From Sceloporus undulatus (lineage: Eukaryota > Chordata > Lepidosauria > Squamata > Phrynosomatidae): a stretch of 64,000 bases of DNA. Location: positions 121,262,382-121,326,381 of the forward strand of contig NC_056527.1 in NCBI RefSeq assembly GCF_019175285.1, in the 5' to 3' direction. A model generated the notes under the pieces. It was not told where the DNA came from and made no database searches. It saw only the letters and a program-made list of their open reading frames with translations. The position numbers and the translations under genes were made by a program. This document shows, piece after piece, positions 11,395-20,668 of this stretch (position 1 is its first letter; every line of letters begins with the position of its first letter).

Positions 11395-12290
11395 CAGAAA
11401 TGAATATGGAGAAACAGAACGGTTCCCAATTTTGGCAAAAGGTTCAGACAAGGCTACAACCTTTCACTCCATCTCTTGTATGCGGAAAATGTTATAAGAA
11501 AAGCAGGCCTGGAGACCGAAGAAAGAGGAGTGGAGATAGGAGAAAGGGACATCCATCTAAGATGTGTGGATGATGCCATACAACTAGCGGAGAACATCAT
11601 ATCCTTGGAACAAGGTCAAGGAAGGAAATGCAAAGGCAGGTTTACTGTTGAACATAAAGAAAACAAAAATAATGACTATGGAGGATCTACATAAATTCAA
11701 CCCAGAAAATGGGGAAATTGAAATAGTTAAAGAGTTCCTGTACCTTGGACCAAACGTTGATCAGGAAGAAGAGTGCAGTCAAGAAACCAGGAGAAGACTA
11801 GGACTTGGGAAGGGCAGCCATGAAAGAACCAGAAAAGATCCTAAAGAGTAAAGATATGCAACTCAGTACTAAAGTTAGAATCCTTCAAGCCATTATATTC
11901 CCCATCACTATGTAAGAAGATAGGAGGAAAACCTATTCATTGGAGATGATGTGGGGCTGGAGAAGAGTGCTAAGGATAGCCAGAAAGACCAACAAATGGG
12001 ACCTAGAGCAGATCAAGCCAGAAATCTCCCCGGAAGCCAAGATGACATTTGAGGTTGTCATGCTTTGTGCACATCATGAGAAGACATGGCAATACAATAA
12101 TACTAGGAAAGGTGGAGGGAAGTGGTAGAAAGAGAGGAAGACCACATGGCAGACGGTGAGACTCAATGACGGAGGACACTGAAGTACCTTAGCAAAGGGG
12201 TTGAGATAGGGTTTGGATAAATCTCACCAAGAAAACCCCACGATAGTTTCGCCTTTGGGTTGCCATGAGCTGCAGTTGACTTGAGAGCAA
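11395..12290 (+). mobile_element. BovB/RTE LINE fragment, decayed
   Basis: Short plus-strand peptides match the C-terminal part of the BovB/RTE polyprotein: LLNIKKTKIMT, IEIVKEFLYLG, CSQETRRRLGLG, then WGWRRVLRIARKTNKWDLEQ and IKPEISPEAKM. This is the region after the reverse transcriptase. The frame changes several times and the 5' part is missing, so it is an old 5'-truncated copy. The Sauria SINEs in the window are thought to use this LINE class for retrotransposition. Confidence 0.85.
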
Positions 12291-12710
12291 CATACTTAGT
12301 TAAGTATACTTAATTTGGCTCAACTTTACTTAACTCAGTCGCATCTCATGACCCACTCCCTCAATCCTAGTTTGTCGGGCATCATCAGCTGCAAGGGATG
12401 GAGGTCTGTTCTCCTGTCAATCCAAATAAAGGGGGTAAAAGTAGGTTAGGAATGAATTAACGGCAGCATTTCCTCCTCCTCCTCCTCCGTCTGCTGCTGC
12501 GTTTGTAGAATATGGTTGCATCAAAATCACTTTTGCGCAGAAATTTGTGGCCTTCACGTCACCAGAAATGGACATCGCACAACAACAGTGCATGCTATCA
12601 CCTATACGTTTGCTTCTCCTCTGTTTTATCAGTGTACACCCTACTTATGTGAAGGTGTGGCGAGGAGAGATTGAAATGAACGGAGGAAACAAAATACTCA
12701 CTCAAAGGGT

Positions 12711-12930
12711 TCATAGAGTCATAGAGTCCCAGAGTTGGGAGGGGACTCATGGGCTATAGAGTCCGATCCCTTGCTAAATGGAGAAAGTCCAGCTAAAGCA
12801 GGGAGCTGTCCAGCCTCTTTAGGAAAGTGTCCAGAGAAGGAGACCATGCCATCTTTATAGGCAACTGGTTCCATTGTTGAACCTACCATCAAAAAGTTAC
12901 CTCTAATGTTCAATTAAAATCTACCCTTTT
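12711..12930 (-). mobile_element. CR1 LINE 3' end
   Basis: TCATAGAGTCATAGAGTCC followed by GTCCGATCCCTTGCTAAA-like and GTTCCATTGTTGAACC text: the antisense of a CR1 3' end. Confidence 0.75.
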
Positions 12931-13064
12931 ATTATTATTATAGTTTAGTTCTATAGCACTGTAAATGTACACAGTGTTGTACATACAGATAATCAAATCA
13001 GTAAAAATATAAAACCTGCCAATGCATACAATCTACAAAATAGATATAAACAGTAGGTAGTAGC

Positions 13065-13200
13065 AAACCTTGGTTTTCCATTTTATACAAGGGACACCAT
13101 TTTGCTCTGCCATTGTATTTAATGGGACTTGAGTATCCATGGATTTTGTTATCTCCTGGAACCAAACCTCAGCGGATAACAAGGACCCACTCTACACTAT
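13065..13200. repeat. Tigger/MER2-like MITE, half copy
   Basis: CATTTTATACAAGGGACACC, then TTTAATGGGACTTGAGTATC, GGAACCAAACCTCAGCGGAT and GGACCCACTCTA, which match the pogo/Tigger MITE seen elsewhere in the window. Confidence 0.75.
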
Positions 13201-13245
13201 GTCTCTTGTCTTATTGTGAGGAATTTTATTGTGGGCAATTTTGAA

Positions 13246-13256
13246 TAATAATAATA

Positions 13257-13295
<39 letters not shown>

Positions 13296-13345
13296 TCTAT
13301 CCCGCCTCTCCAATAAAATCGAAGCGGCTTACATCAATAAAACCA
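13246..13345. repeat. (AAT/TTA)n microsatellite with LINE 3' end
   Basis: About 45 bp of TTA repeat followed by CTATCCCGCCTCTCCAATAA, the reverse of a LINE-type 3' end. Confidence 0.8.
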
Positions 13346-13497
13346 CATGCACAATAAAATAATCCCACAACCCCCTCTTGCTTAAAATAATGTATCTTGA
13401 CTGAAGCCCTAAATGTTTGGAGTCCATTATGTTTGGACCATAAGAAATTACGAATGACTGTACACTATGCGCTATACAGTGGGGTGGAAAACATGTG

Positions 13498-13692
13498 TTG
13501 TTGTTGTTGTTGCGTACCTCCACATTGTTTCCAACTAATGGGTGCCCTAAGGAGAACCTATTGCAGGATTTTCAGTGAGCTGAGAGAGTGTGACCTGCCC
13601 AGGGTTACCCAATAGGTTTCCATGGCAGAGTAGGGATTCGAACCCAGGTCTCCAGAGTCACACTCCAACACCCAAACCACTAAGCCACTCTA
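13498..13692 (-). repeat. Sauria SINE, near full length
   Basis: Starts with GTT repeats, has GGCTGAGAGAGTGTGACC-like text (GCTGAGAGAGTGTGACC), then GGATTCGAACCCAGGTCTCC (B box antisense) and ends at the tRNA-like head near AAACCACTAAGCC. Confidence 0.85.
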
Positions 13693-13982
13693 AATACCCT
13701 CCTTTTAGGGTATTTAAGTCTCTGGTGCTGATACCCATTAATAAAATGTAAAGGTGCTAGAAAGACAGATGGAGCCTGCACAAAGGTTAACCCATATTTG
13801 CCAAATGACCAATTGGACATTTTTCATGGCTGACGAATGCGCACTCCAGGTATCAGGCCACCTTTATCTGCCTGGTTCCCAATCCTGATAAAGGCGTTTG
13901 CTGTGGCGTGTCCCACAGATACAGAGCCACCCAGCGCACTGGGCATGTTCCTGCGCAACGTTCCCCACACCTACAGGCAAGA

Positions 13983-13989
13983 TATAAAA
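13983..13989 (+). promoter_or_regulatory. TATA box of GKN2
   Basis: TATAAAA 71 bp upstream of the GKN2 start codon; transcription should start near 14010-14020. Confidence 0.8.
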
Positions 13990-14053
13990 GTTGGGAGTCT
14001 CTGGGGTTTTATTCCATTTGCTCCGCGGCCTCTTCCTCTTATCTGAAAGAAAA

Positions 14054-15062
14054 ATGAACAGACTTGTGAGTATCGTTTTTGGACACATTCTTCTTAGCAA
14101 TCTTCCCCTCCAACAAAGTCTGCCATTTGCACTACTCCTTGTGAGAAAGTGCAGGAAAACTCTGGTGATAAATGAGATGATGCCCATGTATTATTATTTG
14201 CCATGGTAAGAAAGGGATGTTTTCCTTACCCCAAATTTAATAGGAATGTCATGGGGACTCTTCTTTTCTACAGGAGAAGAAATAAACAAACTCGTTTCCA
14301 TAACCAGAGAATGGGTTTTTGAAGGCAGTTGGTTGGTTCTTCTTTGTGAAACCCCTCCATTTCTATTTTTTACAATTTTAATTGTACATTTTAATTGTTG
14401 TTGTGTTTTATAAATGTTAGCCGCCTTGAGTCCCACTTTGGGAGAAAGGCGGGATAAATAATAATAATCAATAGGACTAAGACCACAGTAATACTTGGGG
14501 GTTGCTCTCAATGGAGTTCATGGCGATCAGGAGGAATGGATCAATACATTTCTCATCTATGACATTTTCACATTTTCACTGTTCCTAATTTCCATTTGCA
14601 TCTATGATATATTGTTTTAAATGTATTCACACATGAAAGTTTGCATTCAAATATGTCCTTTAAAATGTATCTCTGAGTGCATTTTGCAACCAATATGCTT
14701 TTTTCTAGACGACCATTATACAAACGTATTGATTTTAAACTGCCGCTTGAATAAAGTGCTCCGTTGCAAAACCCAGAGCATCTTCAATCCACAAACTGTG
14801 TGGAAAATGCAAACAACGGCCTGAATTATTGTTGTTGTTGTGTGCCTCCAAATTGTTCTGTGTTTAGTGTGCATTTCTTTTCCTGCATGGACTCCATCCT
14901 GAACTGTCAAAATGCTAAGATTTTCCTAATTCCTGACACTCAAGAAACCCAGTTTTTGTCTATTTTCTACTCCTAATCTCCATGCAAAAGATGCTGCACA
15001 TTCGTAGCAAATGATGGCCACCATTTCAGTGTGGCAGTGAATTTTATTATGAATATTTATTA

Positions 15063-15113
<51 letters not shown>

Positions 15114-15114
15114 T

Positions 15115-15164
<50 letters not shown>

Positions 15165-18100
15165 TAATAAAGGCTTAGCAAGAGCCATCATGGTGTAGCT
15201 GTTTGGAGGTTGGACTATAACGCTGGAGATCAGGGTTCGATTCCTTGCTCAGCCTGGAAACCTTCATGGCTACTTGCACCCTCTCAGCCCCAGAAAACCC
15301 TAGGATCGGTTTGCCTTATGGTTGCCATAAATTGGAAATGTCTTGGAGGCACACAACAAACAAAGGCTTAGCACTGGGGACAGTTCCTTTAAAGATCAGG
15401 CAAAAGTCCGGGGTGTATTCCCTATCCTATAGACATGGAAGTCACCAGTTGCCATTCTTCTAGAAAGCAGCATTAAATAAAGCACTCCTGAAAAATGTCT
15501 ATCCCACTTCTCTCCAAAGATCTCCAAAGATGGAGAGTGCACCATTCTCTCTTCTGCTCTTACTGTCAAGATGTTCATCCTAATGTTTGGACAAAATGCC
15601 TTTTCTTGCAATTTGTATCCACCAATTTGGGTTCTAGTCTCTGGAGCAGCTGAATATAAGTTGGCTCCATCTTCTACATTACGTCTCTTCATCTTTTTAG
15701 AAATGGCTATCATGTCACTTCTCCATTTCTCCAAGCTAAACGTACCCAATATGAATGTTGTTGTTTCCTCTTCCAGGCTGTAATCATCGCTCTGCTGGGA
15801 TTCTTCTGGAGTCCAGCTTTTGCTTCTTACGAGGTAAAAATCACAATCTCATTCTATCATGATACACATGTAAAGAAATCCTGTAACTCCTTTGAGACCA
15901 ACCTGAAAAAGAAATGTCTAGCATAAGGTCCAGCTCATTGGATGCATTGCAGATGAGCACCTTTAGTTAGCAGGTAAAAAATTGTCATTCAGATCTCAAA
16001 CAATTCTTATCAATTATGGCTCTTATTCTGTCTCAATGGAATTTTCCATGCCTTTCTGCAGCCTTCATATTATGACTTAGTTTAACGTAATTTTGTAGAG
16101 ATTTGCTGATGAACCTCTCTGAATTCAATGAAAGTTAAAGTGAATTGTGCATTTCCAAAGCAAGCATGGAATTAAATCAAAGTATTATATATCCCCCTCT
16201 AGACTATTTGTATCCCATTCTTCAGTTATCCAACATACAGAGATGATGATGAAAATAAAATATCTACATATGCATTTATGTACATCCAGGTTTACAGAAT
16301 CCCGAGCCCCAGCGGTGATTTTATCCAGCAATCTGTGACCATTGACAATACCAACCAAGTAGCCAATATCCATGTCTATGGAGGACTCTGCTCTTCAGAT
16401 ACAATTTTCGACTACAAACATGTAAGTGTTCAACCCGATTGACATAGCTCAGTTAGACTCAAACTAGATAATACACTTGGGACATTTTTAGGAGCTCCTT
16501 CAAGTGATGAAAAAACACCTCTTTGTCTTAGTTTGCGACTTCCCTCACCTCTGTATCTTGCATCTACCGTGCTTTGCTTTGTGATCAATCACTGGAATGC
16601 AAACGGCAGGCTTAGTTTGCAAGCCTCAGAGTAGAAGGCTTTGTCCCTGAGGAAGTCCCACTGCAGAAGAGAAAACAGATGGCTGGAAATACAGATTATT
16701 TCGACGTGACTCTCATTAATCTCTTTTCTGGGTGAATGACAGGGATACATTGCCACCCGCGTTTTCTCCCGACGCGCTTGCTTCATTCTGAAGATGGAAA
16801 AGGGTTATGTTCCACTGCTGCAAGAAATTGGACGGTTGGCATACGAGAAACAGGTAAGTACAGCTTTCATTGGAGATGATATCAAATGTATGTGAGGTTT
16901 ATGCTCTTGAAACTCTAAGGTCTTTGCCCTCAGGATTGGAAAGGTTGAGTCTCCCTTATCCGAAATGCTTAGAACCAGGGGCATTGGGGATTTTGGGAAC
17001 AGCTGTATTTGCAGATAGGTATATAATGAGATATCTTGGAGACAGGACCCAAGTCTAAACACAAAATTCACTGATGTTTCATATATACCTTATGCACCTA
17101 GCATAAAGGTAATTTTATACATGATTTTATACAGTAATTTTGTGCATGAAATAAAGTTTATATATGCGTTGAATCACTGGAAAGCAAAGTGCTCACTATC
17201 TCAGCCACATCAGGAATAAACTCTTCCAGAACATGGCCACATAGCCCAAAAAAAACCCCACAAAAAGCTATGGATGCCAGCCATGAAAGCCTTTGACTTC
17301 ACATCTCAGCCACCCATGGAAAAAGCTTTGGGAATATGAAGTCGAAGGCTTTCATGGCTGGCACTTATCGTTTTTTGTACTTCTCTGTACTGGGGCTGAT
17401 AGGAGCCATAGTCCAACAAACTGGAGAGAGTCGGCCATGAATAAGATACAGCTTTGAAGATTGCTGCAAACTAATACATCTCCTCCTTTGGAAACTGCAT
17501 AGTTTTTTAAAGCATCTTGTCTCTTTTAGATGATGAAAGAGATGATATCCCCCCAAAATGTGTGGGTGGAATACGCACCCAGCGACTCCTTCTTTGGAAG
17601 CATTGGGGAATGGCTTAAGTTTGGAAGCTCCATTGAACAGCTCTGCCACGACGTCCCTGTTTACACAGTGAAAAGAGTGGAAAGTGAGTATTCACAATCC
17701 CAATCGAATCCAGATTTGTTTGGAGGCAGCGCTTTGGGGTCTTCAGTGGGAAGACAAATTCAACTCGAGACAGAAATGGCTCTGAAAAAATCAAGGATGA
17801 CAGACCTTCTAGGGAGGTAACTGGAGGTCTGTGCAGCCAACACTGCAGATTTCTAGACATATGTATCTCCAAATCAGTGGCCTAAATCTTAACTAGAAAC
17901 CAGTGTGGTTCAAGTGTTGGACTAGGTCTCTCAGAGACTGGGTTCAAGTCTTCATTCAGCCTTGGAAACACAGTGGGTCACCTTGGGCTAGTCACATCCT
18001 CTCAGCCTAAGAGATCAAGGCAATGGTAAGAATTGCCATTGGACAAATCTCACCAAGAAAACCCTCAAATAGGACTGCAAGAGCTGATGGGGTTTAGTGG

Positions 18101-18605
18101 TTTGAATGTTAGAACAGAACTCCAGGAAGACCAGAATTGAATCCTTGCTCAGCCCTGGAAACCCAGTGAGTGCCCATAGAAAGGCAACTGAGTGCATCCT
18201 CTACATCAGTCTGGCCATGAAAACACCTAGGCTAGAAGTAGACTGCACCTGAGCCCTGATGCTCATTCTGCGTGGATGTGGAATGCTAACTGATGTTCAC
18301 AACACATGGATGCGCAATTAGTTTCGTATTCAGCTCCAACTTCAGCATCTCAGTTCAGTTTCTCAAGGGTTGTGTAGCACAATTAATGTGCAACACTGCA
18401 TGTGGAGGTTGAGGCTACACAACCTGATGTAGCATATAATCTATTAAGAACAATTTCAAGCACCTGGTTGCACTTCCTTCCTTCTTAGAATAAACTCTTC
18501 CTATTTCTTATTTCCCATGTAGAAGGCTTCCATGTCAGCAGCTGTGCCAAAGCTGGAATCCTTGGCATTTTGGGCATTACCGTGTGCAGCAGTCTCAATG
18601 TTTAA
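14054..18605 (+). CDS. GKN2: Gastrokine-2, complete, six coding exons
   Basis: Exons 14054-14065, 15777-15833, 16290-16421, 16743-16853, 17530-17683 and 18523-18605, all GT/AG, join in frame to 182 aa (human 184). Signal peptide 1-20 (MNRL...SPAFA). Exon 3 has CSSDTIFDYKH (Cys57), exon 4 GYIATRVFSRRACFILKM (Cys80), exon 5 EQLCHDVPVY (Cys143), exon 6 SCAKAGILGILGITVC (Cys163, Cys177); each closely matches human GKN2. Cys80 and Cys143 are the expected BRICHOS disulfide. Cys57 corresponds to the human cysteine (38 of the mature chain) reported to link GKN2 to TFF1, so a secreted GKN2-TFF1 heterodimer in gastric mucus is inferred. GKN2 is divergent from GKN1 and convergent with the next gastrokine gene. 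Confidence 0.95.
14405..14470 (+). repeat. LINE-type 3' end
   Basis: TGTTAGCCGCCTTGAGTCCC then GGGAGAAAGGCGGGATAAAT and AAT repeats. In GKN2 intron 1. Confidence 0.7.
15055..15175. repeat. Compound microsatellite (AAT)n(GAT)n
   Basis: About 45 bp of AAT units run directly into about 50 bp of GAT units in GKN2 intron 1. Confidence 0.95.
15180..15358 (+). repeat. Sauria SINE
   Basis: GCCATCATGGTGTAGCTG head, GGGTTCGATTCC B box, and GGAGGCACACAACAAAC tail; the middle is deleted relative to longer copies. Confidence 0.85.
15520..15750 (-). mobile_element. CR1 LINE 3' end
   Basis: Antisense CR1 text: ATGTTCATCCTAATGTTTGG, GGTTCTAGTCTCTGGAGCAG and TGGCTATCATGTCACTTCTC. It ends about 25 bp before GKN2 exon 2. 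Confidence 0.8.
16935..17336. repeat. Tigger7-like DNA element with a nested insertion
   Basis: CTCCCTTATCCGAAATGCTT, ATGAGATATCTTGGAGACAG, CCAAGTCTAAACACAAAATT, CATATATACCTTATGCACC, GTGCATGAAATAAAG and CACTATCTCAGCCAC follow in the order I know from mammalian Tigger7 (pogo/Tc1-mariner). A foldback-repeat segment (17208-17302) interrupts it; CTCAGCCACCCATGG then resumes. In GKN2 intron 4. Confidence 0.7.
17208..17372. repeat. Foldback repeat (Penelope-like candidate)
   Basis: CAGGAATAAACTCTTCCAGA, ACATGGCCACATAGCCC, ATGGATGCCAGCCATGAAAG then, after about 35 bp of Tigger7-like sequence, the inverse start GAAGTCGAAGGCTTTCATGG. Confidence 0.6.
17895..18210 (+). repeat. Two adjacent Sauria SINE pieces
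   Basis: The first (17895-18075) has CCAGTGTGGTTCAAGTGTTG and ATCTCACCAAGAAAACCCTC; a second head starts at about 18085 (GATGGGGTTTAGTGGTTTG) and breaks off near 18210. In GKN2 intron 5. Confidence 0.75.
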
Positions 18606-18748
18606 ACCTACTCCACCGACTTCTCTGGGTTCTCTCCAATGAAGATGTTCTCGGTCTCTTTGCAAACAGTCAGAAACGTCCAGTCTTCTCTCGGGGCTTC
18701 CTTGTGCTTCCTTTGACTGCTGCAACCCAACGCAACCCAAGAGCTGTT

Positions 18749-18754
18749 AATAAA
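18749..18754 (+). other. Poly(A) signal of GKN2
   Basis: AATAAA 144 bp after the GKN2 stop codon. Confidence 0.8.
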
Positions 18755-19084
18755 GAAAAGCATTTCCCCCCCAAACCCCATGACTCTTGATTTTGCGTAT
18801 CATTGAGAAAAAGAAAAGCTTTCCATCCATCCCATTTCATTTCATTATATTCCACCTTTCTCCTGGATTGAGACCTAAGGTTGCTCACAAAAAGAATCAG
18901 CTAAATGCAATACAATTTTAAAACACAATTAAAACCAGCACATTTAAAATAACATGTTAAAAACAATATAAAATCATTTAAACACATACATTTATTTCTA
19001 AAAAATAAAGCACCCTTTTTTTCTCATAAGAAACCTCTCTGCAAGCAATTATAGTCAATGTTCCACATTTGCAGCTTTAACTTT

Positions 19085-19330
19085 TGCAGATTTGATTATC
19101 ATGTTCTCTCTAGGAATCTCAAAGTCCTCCAGGGCAACTCTGCCAAAAACTGACCATAGAGTTGTGCTGAAAGACCTAGAGATTCCTAGAGGAAACACTT
19201 CTCTGGGCATTTGTAGGTCCTCCAGTTCAATTCTATGGTCAACATCCAGTAGATGTTGACCACAGAGTTGTGCCAGAGGACCTAGAGATTCCCAGAGAGC
19301 TGTTCTCTCAAGTGGCTTTTTATTTGCAGT
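19085..19330. repeat. Palindromic DNA repeat (CTAGGAATCTC family)
   Basis: Alternating arms CTAGGAATCTCAAAGTCCTC, GACCTAGAGATTCCTAGAGG, GTAGGTCCTCCAGTTC and GGACCTAGAGATTCCCAGAG. A second copy lies at 49940-50165. Confidence 0.7.
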
Positions 19331-19644
19331 TTTCCCACTTTCACGGGGCCCCTGTGCCCCTAACTCCAACAAATGTGTATTTAGGATTACATTGGAAAGC
19401 TCTTTTCAAATCTGAGTGGAAACCTGGAACAGAATTGGTAGCCCACTGACATGGAAGCTAACCATTTCCACTGGGTCCAGGGCATATTTTCCCATTCCCT
19501 TTCAAGGGAGGTTTTTACTAGCTATACTACTCCGCATGCTCCTGGAGTTTCAAGCAAGGAGAGCAGGGCTGGGGATTTTGGTGACCATCTAGCCATGCTG
19601 CTGGGTGCCCTTGATGGTACACACAAGTAAACATGGAAATAGAT

Positions 19645-19862
19645 TTTTGTGGGTTTTTTGGGCTATGAGGCCATGTTCCAGAAGAGTTTATTCCTGACAT
19701 TTCGCCAGCATCTGTGGCTGGCATCTTCAGAGAATTCAGAGATGCCAACCACAGATGCTGGTGAAATATCAGGAATAAACACTTCTAGAACATGGTCTCA
19801 TAGCCGAAAACCCCACAAAAAACTATGGATGCCAGCCTTAAAGCCTTTGACTTCACAAAACA
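19645..19862. repeat. Foldback repeat (Penelope-like candidate), complete pair of arms
   Basis: GGGCTATGAGGCCATGTTCC to GTGGCTGGCATCTTCAGAG, short spacer, then ATGCCAACCACAGATGCTGG back to CCCCACAAAAAACTATGGAT and CTTTGACTTCACA. Confidence 0.65.
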
Positions 19863-20254
19863 TGGCAATGTCCAAGCACAAATGACTGAGGTTGGTATAT
19901 TTGGATCGGTGATTAAAACCCAGTACTCTGCAGATTACTCCCTTGAGTCCCAACTAGTGTGTTCAGAAGACAGGAATTTTGGTACTTACTCTTGCCAATC
20001 CTACATTTAAATCTGGGTCTTGGAGTGTGAGCACCAGCATTTTAAAGGGGTGCTATACAGTCTGTTTCTGCCCAAAGGCAGTCTTTGAGGATCAGTGGTG
20101 TCACCCCACTTAGATTGTCATCTGGTGTGGTCTACACAACTCACACCCCAAGGGATGTCCTTGTCAGACTCTATACAGGATTGAGGCCTTGGAGAAGTCC
20201 ACCAACCAGGTTCCCTGCAGGATTTTAGAAGTTATAAGGTGTTTGTGTACATGT

Positions 20255-20281
20255 GAATGTGTGTGTGTGTATATATATATA
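20255..20281. repeat. (GT)n(AT)n microsatellite
   Basis: Short GT run passing into AT units. Confidence 0.8.
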
Positions 20282-20500
20282 AACACTGGAGTGAAGCCTG
20301 GAATAGAAAAATGTCAGAAGCAAATAAAAGAAGCAGAAACTCAAGTTGCACTTTGCAAAAAGAGAAAGTATGAACCTATTCTCTAGGTTGGAGAATACTC
20401 ACAGCTGGATGTTTTATGAAGTTTGGCACTGCATTGTTAAATCTTACTTCAACCTCCAAGACAAATAAAGAGCCATTCGCTTTTGTAAAGGGGTTTCTTT

Positions 20501-20506
20501 TTTATT
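20501..20506 (-). other. Poly(A) signal of GKN1-like gene
   Basis: AATAAA on the minus strand, 163 bp after the stop codon of the 180-aa gastrokine gene. Confidence 0.7.
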
Positions 20507-20668
20507 AGCATTGCTTAGCCACTGGAGTTTTAACAAAGAAATGGGACTGTAGATGGTAAAATAGGTGTCTGGGGATTTGGCTTTGAAAGGGCCATTGTGG
20601 TGCAAATGGAGGAGGAGGAGAGAACCAGGAATGGTCTCTGGAAGGTGCCAAGTAGACTGGATGACTTC

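Larger units (their letters stand above)
10711..13982. other. Divergent intergenic region GKN1-GKN2
   Basis: 3.3 kb between two divergent TATA promoters. It holds a truncated palindromic MITE (11272-11372), a BovB fragment (11395-12290), a CR1 tail (12711-12930), a Tigger-like piece (13065-13200), a TTA microsatellite and a SINE. No repeat was recognised in 10720-11270, the most likely place for shared regulatory sequence, or in 12300-12700. Confidence 0.6.
18755..20500. other. Convergent intergenic region, GKN2 to next gastrokine
   Basis: 1.7 kb between two 3' ends. It holds a palindromic repeat (19085-19330), a foldback repeat (19645-19862) and a GT/AT microsatellite near 20258. No gene or named repeat was seen in 19340-19640 or 19870-20250. 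Confidence 0.6.
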
